In this document: one piece after another, positions 14,286 through 22,459 of the stretch
Layout of the letters: each line of letters opens with the position of its first letter
How positions within the stretch are numbered: position 1 is the first letter of the stretch
Assembly (NCBI GenBank): GCA_016181325.1
Contig: JACOZO010000002.1
Span: forward strand, 1 to 29,638
Length of the DNA stretch: 29,638 bases
Source of the DNA: Candidatus Woesearchaeota archaeon
GTDB lineage: Archaea; Nanobdellota; Nanobdellia; Woesearchaeales; GW2011-AR4
Reading direction: 5' to 3'
Notes under the pieces: model-generated
What the model saw: the letters and a program-made list of their open reading frames with translations, nothing else
The model's database searches: none
What the model was told of the DNA's origin: nothing
Translations under genes and position numbers: made by a program

Positions 14286-16220
14286 ATGATAGAAACCAAT
14301 GTCTTTTTTGCATCAATTTTTTTTGGCATAAGCATCATCCTCCCTGTCCTGGTCTCCATCAGCAGGCCCATAGCCAGAAGAATCTCAATGGCCTGCGCCG
14401 GCCTTGGGCTACTAGCGCTGGCTGACATTTCCTTAAGGGTGATGATAACCAATTCGGCCATGACGCTGAACTTGGCTTCTTTCTACAAGGAACTGAGCTT
14501 TGAGCTGCTCATTGACAGGCTCTCAGCATTCTTCATCCTTACAATCATACTGGTTTCCCTGGCTGTGCTGATTTACTCTTTTAGGTATGTGGAGCATCTC
14601 AAAAAAAAGCACGGGAAAAACATTGCGGTATCACTGATGAATCTTTTTATTGTATCCATGATACTTGTTGTTGCCTCAAAAAACCTCATCAGCTTCCTTT
14701 TCTTATGGGAATTGATGTCTATAAGCTCATTCTTCCTCGTATATTTCGATTATGAGCAAAAAACAACAGGAAAAGCGGGGATGTTCTACATTATCATGAC
14801 ACAGCTCAGCACTTTGTTCCTGATTGCCTCATTCTTACTAGTCTACAGCTCAGGCAATTCATTTGAGATAAGGCAGATGCCGCAAAATGCCCCTATGGCT
14901 TCAGTAATTTTTATACTTGCGTTTTTGGGCTTCGGCATAAAGGCGGGAGTAATCCCATTCCATAAATGGCTTCCTTATGCGCATCCTGCTGCGCCGTCAA
15001 ATATTTCTGCGCTGATGTCCGGCCTGATGATAAAGGTTGCAATCTACGGAATGATAAGAATTTTATTGACAGTCCTCCCCAAGCCCCTGCTGTGGTGGGG
15101 TGTGCTGATACTCCTATTCGGCACCCTGTCTGCGGTGCTGGGCGTCATTTATGCCCTCAAGGAGCACGACATAAAGCGTCTGCTCGCGTATCACAGCATA
15201 GAAAATATCGGAATCATCCTAATAGGGCTCGGATTGTATGTCATATTCAAAGCCAGCCACTTTGAGGCGCTTGCCTTCATGGCAATTGCCGGCTCTTTGT
15301 TCCACACACTAAACCATGCATTATTCAAAAGCCTGCTGTTCCTCACTTCCGGCTCGGTTGTCATGGCCACTGAAACCAAGAACATTGAAGACATGGGCGG
15401 CCTGATAAAAAATATGCCTGCAACGGCATTCCTTTTCCTGATAGGCGCCGTGTCGATTTCAGCCCTGCCGCCTTTCAACGGATTTGTAAGCGAATATATG
15501 ATATTCTATGTTTTCTTTAATACCCATGTCCTAATCTCGCCGTTCCTGAAAATACTTCTTGTCGCTTCTGCATGCATCCTTGCGCTCACAAGCGCCCTTG
15601 CAGCCGCATGCTTTGTAAAGGCGTTCGGGACAATCTTCCTCGGCGTTCCACGGTCCAAGCATGCTTCATCAGCACAAGAAGCTTCAAAATCAATGATAAT
15701 AGGGCCTGCCATAATAGCTATCTTGTGCGCGCTCCTTGGGATATTTTCCTTCCAGATATTCAGCATACTCGGATTTAACTTTCCAATACCTAACATGATG
15801 TACATAAGCATTGTATTAGCCGGAACCTACTTAATATTCTTCCTCCTCCTTTACCGTGCATCCAAAATCCGCGTCTATGAAACATGGTCATGCGGCTTTC
15901 CCCTGTCAAACGGAAAAACAGAATACACTGCATCAGGCTTTTCAGAGCCAATTGTGACAATCTTCAGGGCAATCTACAAGCCCAAAAGAAATTCAACAAA
16001 AGAATTCTATGATGACAGCAATGTAATTGTCAGCCATGGGCATGCAGAAATGTCACTTATGAAATTTTTTGAGGAGTACCTGTATGCCCCTGTCTTAAAG
16101 GCAGTCGATTTCACCTCAGGGATAACAGCAAGGCTTCAGGCAGGATACCTTGACCTGTACATAGTTTACGTATTCCTCGGAAGCCTTGCGCTTCTAATAG
16201 CAATGGGGGTCCTGACATGA
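14286..16220 (+). CDS. hyfB: HyfB-like antiporter subunit (NuoL/MrpA-D family) of a hydrogenase-related complex
   Basis: Large membrane subunit of 644 residues with about 14-16 helices, closest in pattern to HyfB/HycC. The signature AFLGFGIKAGVIPFHKWLPYAHPAAPSNISALMSG (from about residue 212) contains the channel lysine Lys219. Glu142 in FLFLWELMSISSFF and Lys348 in NHALFKSLLFL match the other charged residues of the ion path in complex I antiporter subunits. The long amphipathic arm of NuoL is not evident. It is preceded by atpB and overlaps the next gene by four bases. The ion-transfer residues look intact, in contrast with the peripheral subunits. Confidence 0.93.
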   Translation: MIETNVFFASIFFGISIILPVLVSISRPIARRISMACAGLGLLALADISLRVMITNSAMTLNLASFYKELSFELLIDRLSAFFILTIILVSLAVLIYSFRYVEHLKKKHGKNIAVSLMNLFIVSMILVVASKNLISFLFLWELMSISSFFLVYFDYEQKTTGKAGMFYIIMTQLSTLFLIASFLLVYSSGNSFEIRQMPQNAPMASVIFILAFLGFGIKAGVIPFHKWLPYAHPAAPSNISALMSGLMIKVAIYGMIRILLTVLPKPLLWWGVLILLFGTLSAVLGVIYALKEHDIKRLLAYHSIENIGIILIGLGLYVIFKASHFEALAFMAIAGSLFHTLNHALFKSLLFLTSGSVVMATETKNIEDMGGLIKNMPATAFLFLIGAVSISALPPFNGFVSEYMIFYVFFNTHVLISPFLKILLVASACILALTSALAAACFVKAFGTIFLGVPRSKHASSAQEASKSMIIGPAIIAILCALLGIFSFQIFSILGFNFPIPNMMYISIVLAGTYLIFFLLLYRASKIRVYETWSCGFPLSNGKTEYTASGFSEPIVTIFRAIYKPKRNSTKEFYDDSNVIVSHGHAEMSLMKFFEEYLYAPVLKAVDFTSGITARLQAGYLDLYIVYVFLGSLALLIAMGVLT

Positions 16221-17158
16221 ATGAGCTGCTGATATATTCTGTATTGAATATACTTGCTGTAATATTAATCTCCCCTTTTTTTATGGGAGTCATAAAGAAA
16301 ATAAAGGCATGGTGCCAGGGCAGGGAAGGACAGCCCCTGCTGCAGCAATACTATAATCTGATTAAGCTATTGAGGAAGGAAAGCGTTGTTTCAAGCACGT
16401 CTTCATGGATCACAAGGGCAACGCCTTATGTCAACGTCGCAGCCCTGATAACTGCCGCTTTGTTTGTCCCTGTGCTGTTTGTGCCTTCCGGCAGCACATT
16501 ATTTGGAAACCTCATACTCATGCTTTACCTTCTTGCGCTTGCAAAATTCTTCATGGCCCTGGCAGGGCTCGATGCAGGAAGCACTTTTGGGGGGATGGGG
16601 AGCTCAAGGGAAATGGCATTCTCTGCGATACTTGAGCCGGTCATAATCATAATATTCCTTGCGCTGGCTTTTATGTTCAAAACCCCCAACCTGTTCGAGA
16701 TATTCAGGCAGGCTTCTGCAGTCGGCATACTTTATGCCAAGCCCCTGCTCATTCTTCTGATGGTCTCGCTTTTCATTGTGCTGATTGCGGAAACTTCAAG
16801 GGTGCCAGTAGACAATCCTGAAACCCATCTTGAGCTCACTATGATTCATGAAGGCATGGTCCTTGAGCAGTCAGGGAAATATCTTGGCATGATGGAGCTG
16901 AGCCATGCCATGAAGCAGACTCTGCTGATGGCGGTATTGATCAATATACTTGTCCCGATAGGATTTTCAACTGCATTAAGCTTTTATTCCATTGCTATCT
17001 CTTTTGCCGCATTTATGGCAAAAGGCACTGCCCTTGCTGCAGTAATCGGAATTTTTGAATCATCAATTGCAAAATTGAGGCTGTTCAGGCTGCCCGTAAT
17101 GTTCATGGTGGCATTTTTCCTTGCCTTCCTGACAATAATACTGGAGGTGTATGGATGA
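16217..17158 (+). CDS. hyfC: HyfC-like membrane subunit (NuoH/HycD family)
   Basis: The 313-residue, roughly eight-helix subunit anchors the peripheral arm to the membrane in complex I-like enzymes. Family blocks are GREGQPLLQQYYNLIKLLRKE on the N-terminal loop and the acidic ETSRVPVDNPETHLELTMIHEGMVLE loop (around residue 195-220) that lines the quinone-cavity equivalent and E-channel in complex I. The charged residues of this loop are retained. Start and stop overlap both neighbours by four bases (ATGA type), showing tight translational coupling. Confidence 0.95.
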   Translation: MNELLIYSVLNILAVILISPFFMGVIKKIKAWCQGREGQPLLQQYYNLIKLLRKESVVSSTSSWITRATPYVNVAALITAALFVPVLFVPSGSTLFGNLILMLYLLALAKFFMALAGLDAGSTFGGMGSSREMAFSAILEPVIIIIFLALAFMFKTPNLFEIFRQASAVGILYAKPLLILLMVSLFIVLIAETSRVPVDNPETHLELTMIHEGMVLEQSGKYLGMMELSHAMKQTLLMAVLINILVPIGFSTALSFYSIAISFAAFMAKGTALAAVIGIFESSIAKLRLFRLPVMFMVAFFLAFLTIILEVYG

Positions 17159-17835
17159 TGCCTCCCTTGGCTCTGCCGGAAATAAACAAGATACTGCTTG
17201 TCCTGATACTTTTCCTGGCAGTGCTGATAATAACTGTGAAAGACCTTTTGTTCCTTAACTTCCTGTACAGGATACAGTCTTTTTTTATTGTGCTTGTGTC
17301 TTTGGCCCTGTATGCCCCGGATAGGAAAACATCTCTGCTTGCTGTTGCATCCATTACGCTCCTGAGCAAGGTCATAATAATCCCTTCCATCATCAAGAAT
17401 GCCCAGAACAAGCTGAAAATAAAGCGGGATGTGGAATTCCACTATCTTACGCCTATAAGCTCGATCCTCGTCAGCATAGCGGTGTTTTTTGCAGTTTACC
17501 TGTCATTTTCGAGGCTCATCACAGAACTGCCGGACAAGACTTTCCTAATAACAGGCTCTTTATCAGTGTCCCTCATGTTCATGGGCATGATAATAATATT
17601 CACAAGGCAGCAGACAATAACCAATATCATAGGCTTCCTCACGATAGAAAATGGCGTCCTTCTATTCTCACTTTTCATGGCCGAACTTCCTTTAATCGTT
17701 GAAGTCCTTATCCTGCTTGATTTGGTAATGCTGATAGTGCTGGCTTCATTGCTGGCATTCGGCATAGATTCCAATATAGAGGAATTCCACAAGAAGCTGC
17801 AGCCTCTTAGCAAATTCCTGGGGGGCCAAAAATGA
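17155..17835 (+). CDS. hyfE: HyfE-like membrane subunit (contains NuoK-like part)
   Basis: A 226-residue protein with about seven helices. The pattern fits HyfE: an N-terminal membrane part, a SLLAVASITLLSKVIIIPSII segment, and a C-terminal NuoK-like half with QTITNIIGFLTIENGVLLFS, where the Glu in the helix matches the conserved NuoK glutamate. Two ATG codons are adjacent (17155 and 17158); both couple to the hyfC stop. In complex I-like assemblies this subunit sits between HyfC and the antiporter subunits. Confidence 0.9.
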   Translation: MMPPLALPEINKILLVLILFLAVLIITVKDLLFLNFLYRIQSFFIVLVSLALYAPDRKTSLLAVASITLLSKVIIIPSIIKNAQNKLKIKRDVEFHYLTPISSILVSIAVFFAVYLSFSRLITELPDKTFLITGSLSVSLMFMGMIIIFTRQQTITNIIGFLTIENGVLLFSLFMAELPLIVEVLILLDLVMLIVLASLLAFGIDSNIEEFHKKLQPLSKFLGGQK

Positions 17836-19283
17836 TGCTGCTCAGCATTCTTGTCGGAGTGTCGGCAATCCTGCTGATCATATTTTTGCGCTCCAATAAA
17901 TCAATAAACCTAGTCTCGCTGCTCCACGCGCTGTATTACGCCGGACTCTCAATATACCAAATGTATGCGGGCAGCCTGCCGCAATACTACCTTGAGAACA
18001 AATATTTTTTTATTGACAGCCTTGGAATCTATGAACTTCTGATAGCCTCAGTAATATTCTTCCTGTCAATCCTTTACCTTGAAGGCTATATCAAAAGCCT
18101 TGTCGAGCATGAAGAGCTAAATCCAAAATTTGTAAAGCTTTTCTATATCTGCATGAACCTGCTGCTGATGTCAGTCGCATTCTCCTTTTTCTCCAACAAC
18201 CTGGCGCTATTCTGGATTTTCCTTGAACTTACAACCATCTTCTCTGCAATACTCATAGTCATACTGAATGCGGTAGAAAACATCTATGCTGCATTGAAAT
18301 ACCTGTTTATAGCATCAACGTGCATGCTTTTTTCCTTCGTGGGGCTCATACTGCTATATGCGTTCACGAAGCATAATTTCGGGGCAGGCACATTAAACTG
18401 GAGCGAGCTTATGTCCTCAGCAAGCCTGATCACCCCAAGGATTGCGGCATACTCCTTCATGTTCATCTTTATCGGCTTTGGCGCAAAAGCTGCCATTGCG
18501 CCTTTTCACACCTGGGTGCCGCATGCGCATTCCAAAGCTCCCTCGGCGGTGAGCGCAATACTCTCTGCTGTTATCCTGAATGTCGGCATTTACGGAATCA
18601 TCAGGACATTTGCGGTTGTGCGCCAAACCAGTTCAGGGCAAATCGCTTCAAATATGCTGATAATATTCGGGTTTTTCACTCTTGGCATCGCAAGCCTGAG
18701 CATGCTCCAGCAAAAAAACGTAAAAAAACTCATAGCTTTTTCAAGCATTGAGCATATGGGAACCATCCTGATTGCAATAGGGCTTGCAACAAAAGCGTCT
18801 GTTTTTTGGGTGCTGATATACATCATGGCAAGCGCGCTGGCCAAATCCCTCCTATTCCTCTGCGCAGGGATAGCCAACAGGCAGTACATGAGCAATGACA
18901 TTGACTCTGTCAGGAATTTCATAAAGCTGCAGCCTCTGGCTTCTGTCGGAATTATAGTAGGGGTCCTTGCCATCTCAGGGCTGCCTCCTTTTGCGCTGTT
19001 CATGCCAAAACTGCTTGTCCTTATACAAATCAGCAAATTCTCAGTTTTAATGCTGATAATCGCTCTCTTATCCATACTGATATCCACAGGCTCTTTTGCA
19101 TTATTCTTCACAAAATTCTTTTCAAGCGTTGACGAGGCTTCGTCTATACATAAATATAATACTCCCGCGAAAATGAAAGCTTCAATAATAATCCTGATAA
19201 TCCTCCTTGCATTGCTGGGCATTTTCCTGCCTGACAGGCTTGCGGACATTGCCGGCAACATAGTGGCTGAACTGAAGATTTAA
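17832..19283 (+). CDS. hyfF: HyfF-like antiporter subunit (NuoM/N family)
   Basis: Second antiporter-like subunit, 483 residues and about 14 helices. It shows FIGFGAKAAIAPFHTWVPHAHSKAPSAVSAIL with Lys219, Glu132 in LFWIFLELTTIF, and Lys338 in SALAKSLLFLCAG, so the ion-path residues are retained as in the hyfB-like gene. HyfF is the expected partner of HyfE in group 4 hydrogenase operons. It overlaps the hyfE-like stop by four bases and is followed eight bases later by the large subunit. Confidence 0.93.
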   Translation: MMLLSILVGVSAILLIIFLRSNKSINLVSLLHALYYAGLSIYQMYAGSLPQYYLENKYFFIDSLGIYELLIASVIFFLSILYLEGYIKSLVEHEELNPKFVKLFYICMNLLLMSVAFSFFSNNLALFWIFLELTTIFSAILIVILNAVENIYAALKYLFIASTCMLFSFVGLILLYAFTKHNFGAGTLNWSELMSSASLITPRIAAYSFMFIFIGFGAKAAIAPFHTWVPHAHSKAPSAVSAILSAVILNVGIYGIIRTFAVVRQTSSGQIASNMLIIFGFFTLGIASLSMLQQKNVKKLIAFSSIEHMGTILIAIGLATKASVFWVLIYIMASALAKSLLFLCAGIANRQYMSNDIDSVRNFIKLQPLASVGIIVGVLAISGLPPFALFMPKLLVLIQISKFSVLMLIIALLSILISTGSFALFFTKFFSSVDEASSIHKYNTPAKMKASIIILIILLALLGIFLPDRLADIAGNIVAELKI

Positions 19284-19291
19284 GGTGCAAT

Positions 19292-20857
19292 ATGCAAAAC
19301 CAAGAAAAAGAACTGAGGGAATTCCTGAAGGGGGTGCCTATAAGGCTCATTGGCTGCGAAAACGGCAATGAATTATATGCCAATGCCGATGAGGCGTCAT
19401 TCCCTACCTCTATGAAGCTCCTGAACGGCAAAGGATTTACTCTCATCTCGATGTTCTGCGAGGAAAAGTTCAACAGCTCAAGATTCACTCTGTTCTACGT
19501 GTTTGAGCGGGAATTATTCGACGATGTGCTGGTTGTAGTCAGAAACCTAAAATCCAAAAAGGCCGCTTCAGTGATGCAAATTTTTCCATCCGCGTCATGG
19601 TATGAAAGGGAAATAATGGACGGGTTTGGAATTGAATTTGAAGGCAATCCCGACAAAAGGCGGCTTTTCCTGCATGAACACTTTCCCAGGGACTTTCACC
19701 CCCTTCTCAAGTCTTTCAGGAACTCCCATATAAAATCCAATAACGGCAATAAGGCTGAGTACATGTTCAAGGAAATCAGCGGAGAAGGCGTCTATCAGAT
19801 CCCTGTCGGGCCGGTGCATGCAGGAATCATCGAGCCGGGCCATTTCAGATTCAGCGTGATAGGGGAAACAATATACAACCTTGAAATAAGGATGTTCTAC
19901 AAGCACAGGGGCATTGAGAAGCTTGCCGAAGGCAAAACCCCGGAATACTGCGTCAGGATTGCCGAGTCAATAAGCGGAGATGAGACTGCTGCAAACGCCG
20001 CTGCATTCTGCATGGCTGTTGAAAAAATCTCAAGCCGCACCCCTCCCATGAGGGCATTGCAGCTGCGCACAATATTTCTGGAGATGGAAAGGATTTACTC
20101 CCATCTTGGAGACTTGGCAGGCATGGCTGTCGATGTTGCATTTCCAGTCGGTGCAAGCCCTTTTTTCATACTGCGCGAGAAGATTTTGCGGGAAAATGAG
20201 CAGCTTACCGGCTCGAGATTCATGAAAGGGATCATGGCAATAGGCGGCCTGCGCAAGGATGTCAGCGAAAAGGCCATCAAGAATCTCAGGAAGTTCCTTG
20301 ATGCGTTTGAGCATGAATTCGAAAAGGCTCTTGACGTGGTATACAGCTCGCCTTCAGCAATAGACCGGCTGGAAACAACCGGCGCAATAAAAAATGAGAT
20401 TGTGAGGCCCCTGAACATAACAGGCCCTGCTGCAAGGGCATGCGGCTTTCAGAAAGACACAAGAAAAAACCACCCTTACGGAACATACTCCGGGCTTAAA
20501 TTCAATATCCATACATCAGAAAATGGGGATGTCATGTCCAGGTTCAATGTAAAGGCCGGCGAAATCATGGAATCTGTGAGAATCATCAGGAATACAGCTC
20601 AAAACCTGCAGAAAGGGCCGATCCTAAGCAAAGCCCGCATCAGGGACGGCCATTGCCTGTCCTTAGTTGAATCCCCAAGGGGGCAGAGCCTGCACTGGGC
20701 CCATATCAAACACGGGCTTGTGTACCGGTACAAAATCAGGACAGCATCTTTCTGCAACTGGCAGTCTATAGAGCATGCGGTCATGGGGAACATAGTGCCG
20801 GACTTTCCCCTAATAAACAAAAGCCTCAACCTGTCTTATGCAGGGACGGACTTGTGA
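19292..20857 (+). CDS. hyfG: HyfG/HycE-like large subunit without [NiFe]-binding cysteines
   Basis: The 521-residue protein fuses a NuoC-like domain (about residues 1-140; IFPSASWYEREIMDGFGIEF) to a NuoD/hydrogenase large-subunit domain (VGPVHAGIIEPGHFRFSV, then FYKHRGIEKLAEG). In active enzymes a CxxC-xxx-H element follows; here the aligned stretch is SISGDETAAN (226-235), giving Ser228, Glu231 and Asn235 in place of Cys, Cys and His. The C-terminal DPCxxC element is replaced by NLSYAGTDL with Ser515 and Gly518. No [NiFe] site can be built. Complex I NuoD and the Ehr group also lack these cysteines. A ferredoxin-type partner is absent from the operon. Confidence 0.92.
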   Translation: MQNQEKELREFLKGVPIRLIGCENGNELYANADEASFPTSMKLLNGKGFTLISMFCEEKFNSSRFTLFYVFERELFDDVLVVVRNLKSKKAASVMQIFPSASWYEREIMDGFGIEFEGNPDKRRLFLHEHFPRDFHPLLKSFRNSHIKSNNGNKAEYMFKEISGEGVYQIPVGPVHAGIIEPGHFRFSVIGETIYNLEIRMFYKHRGIEKLAEGKTPEYCVRIAESISGDETAANAAAFCMAVEKISSRTPPMRALQLRTIFLEMERIYSHLGDLAGMAVDVAFPVGASPFFILREKILRENEQLTGSRFMKGIMAIGGLRKDVSEKAIKNLRKFLDAFEHEFEKALDVVYSSPSAIDRLETTGAIKNEIVRPLNITGPAARACGFQKDTRKNHPYGTYSGLKFNIHTSENGDVMSRFNVKAGEIMESVRIIRNTAQNLQKGPILSKARIRDGHCLSLVESPRGQSLHWAHIKHGLVYRYKIRTASFCNWQSIEHAVMGNIVPDFPLINKSLNLSYAGTDL

Positions 20858-20864
20858 GCTTAAA

Positions 20865-21383
20865 ATGATAAAGCCAATCCAGAACATTTTCACGAAAAAA
20901 GCGCCGGAAGGCTTCCATTTTGACGACAAGGAATTTGCAGAGCTTGGAATGAAGCTGAAAAAAAATGTAAGCTCGGTATTCGGAAGAAGCCTTGCCATCA
21001 GGGAAGTCGACACCGGGAGCGACAATTCAACTGAAATAGAGATGGTAAACCTGACCACGCCGCATTACGACATTGAAAGATTCGGAATAACCTTTGTGGC
21101 GTCCCCGAGGCATGCAGACGCTCTGGCAGTCACCGGGGCAGTGACAAGAAACATGGAACTTGCCCTGAAAAAGACTTATGAAGCCACTCCAAACCCCAAG
21201 ATAGTCATAGCTGTCGGCGATGATGCATGCAACGGCGGGATATTCAGGAATTCATATGCTGTATGCGGAGGCGTTGATAAAGTTATACCTGTGGACCTTA
21301 AAATCCCCGGGAACCCCCCTTCCCCGAAAGAAATCCTCAAGGCGCTGCTCGCTTTAATGGAAAAAATTAAAAAAAGAAGCTGA
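20865..21383 (+). CDS. hyfI: HyfI/HycG-like small subunit without [4Fe-4S] ligands
   Basis: NuoB-family subunit of 172 residues from ATG 20865, chosen because GTGAG precedes it by about 7 bases; an ATG at 20838 inside the previous gene would add nine residues. The fold blocks are well kept: ERFGITFVASPRHADALAVTGAVT, GGIFRNSYAV and DKVIPVDLKIPG. Yet the cluster ligands are gone: VDCGGCNGCEIE of HycG reads VDTGSDNSTEIE (Thr50, Asp53, Thr56), GAC reads GDD (Asp120), and PGCPP reads PGNPP (Asn150). Only Cys122 and Cys134 remain, at other positions. The subunit therefore probably carries no N2-type cluster, which is unusual even among cysteine-poor relatives. Confidence 0.92.
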   Translation: MIKPIQNIFTKKAPEGFHFDDKEFAELGMKLKKNVSSVFGRSLAIREVDTGSDNSTEIEMVNLTTPHYDIERFGITFVASPRHADALAVTGAVTRNMELALKKTYEATPNPKIVIAVGDDACNGGIFRNSYAVCGGVDKVIPVDLKIPGNPPSPKEILKALLALMEKIKKRS

Positions 21384-21398
21384 ATATGCAGGCAAAAG

Positions 21399-22028
21399 AT
21401 GGCACAAGACCTGAAACCCACAAGAAGCGAACTGCTGAAGCTTAAGAAGCAGATAAAGCTGGCCAAATCAGGCCACGGGCTCCTCAAGAGGAAAAGAGAC
21501 GGGCTGATAATCGAGTTCTTCAAAATCCTGAAAAGGGCGAAGTCCATAAGGCAGGAGCTGACTGAGCAGTACAAAACTGCCCTCCAAAAAATAAATATTG
21601 CCAGGACACTTGAATCCGACCTTAAAGTCAGGTCCATAGCTATGGCAATAAAGGAGCTTCCGGAAGTTAAGGTGCAGGCCAGAAACATAATGGGCGTCGT
21701 CGTGCCTGCAATAAGCGCCTCCGAAATAAAAAAGCAGTTCATGCACAGGGGCTACGGCTTTTACGGCGTATCTTCTTCAATAGACGAAGCGGCGCAGGCA
21801 TATGAGCTGGTCGTTGAAAAGGCGATATTGATAGGGGAGATAGAGACTTCAATGAAGAAGATGCTGAATGAGATAGAGAAGACAAAGAGAAGGGTAAATG
21901 CGCTGGAATTCGTCGTGATGCCGAGGCTGGAGAAGCAGAAATCCTTCATCCAGATGAGGCTTGAGGAGATGGAGCGGGAGAATATCTTCAGGATGAAGCG
22001 CATAAAGACGAAGGCTGCTGCGGCATGA
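21399..22028 (+). CDS. atpD: A-type ATP synthase subunit D (central stalk)
   Basis: The rotating central-stalk subunit, equivalent to gamma in F-type enzymes. The 209 residues open with PTRSELLKLKKQIKLAKSGHGLLKRKRDGLI, the hallmark of subunit D, and close with a long helix containing TKRRVNALEFVVMPRLEKQKSFI. Both long helices of the coiled coil are present, so it should be functional. It is required for catalysis but is separated from atpB by the six hydrogenase-like genes, about 7.1 kb. Its stop overlaps the ATG of a 38-residue membrane peptide. Confidence 0.97.
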   Translation: MAQDLKPTRSELLKLKKQIKLAKSGHGLLKRKRDGLIIEFFKILKRAKSIRQELTEQYKTALQKINIARTLESDLKVRSIAMAIKELPEVKVQARNIMGVVVPAISASEIKKQFMHRGYGFYGVSSSIDEAAQAYELVVEKAILIGEIETSMKKMLNEIEKTKRRVNALEFVVMPRLEKQKSFIQMRLEEMERENIFRMKRIKTKAAAA

Positions 22029-22141
22029 ACAAAGAGGGAAAAAGAAAAACCATTGTCTGGTTCGTAAGGATCCTGATAGGAATCAATGCCGCAATCGTTC
22101 TTGGATTTCTGGTTTATATCTGGATTAGGTTTTGGCGATAA
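22025..22141 (+). CDS. Small single-helix membrane peptide coupled to atpD, 38 residues
   Basis: The ATG overlaps the atpD stop (ATGA), and 38 codons end at TAA 22139-22141. The peptide has a basic N terminus (MNKEGKRKT) and one hydrophobic helix (about residues 10-35, ending YIWIRFWR). Positive charges at the N terminus suggest it remains inside. It is the last gene of the operon and is followed by a hairpin. No family is recognised; the coupling suggests a small accessory subunit of the ATP synthase or of the hydrogenase-like complex. Confidence 0.65.
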   Translation: MNKEGKRKTIVWFVRILIGINAAIVLGFLVYIWIRFWR

Positions 22142-22150
22142 CTCCTAGCA

Positions 22151-22168
22151 TTATTGATTGTGCAATAA
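22151..22168 (+). terminator. Possible 3'-end hairpin of the ATP synthase operon
   Basis: TTATTG pairs with CAATAA around a six-base loop, ten bases after the last stop codon of the operon. It is short and not followed by a T-run, so the assignment is tentative. Confidence 0.3.
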
Positions 22169-22387
22169 ATTCGAGGCAAAACACTAGAAAATTCTATGGA
22201 AATTTCTGTGAACTGGGAAATCCGTTGGATTTCCGGTTTCCCGAAAACTTATAGTTTTCGAGGATGCTCAAAAATCTCAATGATTTTTGACATTTTCTTA
22301 GCAGCAAAAATTTTGCCGAGTGACTTTTATGTCGCGAAGCGACGGGATGATTTTTATCATGAAATCAATATCATCTTCTGAAAATCA

Positions 22388-22402
22388 GTTAAATTTAAAT
22401 AT
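22388..22402 (+). promoter_or_regulatory. TATA box of the small membrane protein / mgtC pair
   Basis: TTAAATTTAAATATG would place the transcription start near 22425, leaving a leader of about 35 bases before the ATG at 22460. Confidence 0.4.
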
Positions 22403-22459
22403 GAATAGTTCCATAATGCACATCAGTCATTTGATAGGCATTAAAAAAGAGGCATAAAC

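Larger units (their letters stand above)
22142..22459. repeat. Intergenic array of short hairpins
   Basis: This 318-base spacer contains no convincing gene but several consecutive perfect stems: GAAATCC/GGATTTC (22217-22233, competing with GGGAAA/TTTCCC at 22215-22242), CGAAAACT/AGTTTTCG (22242-22260), TCAAAAATC/GATTTTTGA (22268-22290), GCAAAA/TTTTGC (22304-22316) and GTCGC/GCGAC (22331-22343). The last part, roughly 22306-22345, recurs in inverted orientation at 27069-27105. A TATA-like GTTAAATTTAAATATG at 22388-22402 serves the next gene. Confidence 0.6.

Noticed and set aside
22142..22380. CRISPR array
   Set aside because: The hairpins differ from one another and there is no regular direct repeat with unique spacers; no cas gene lies in the window.
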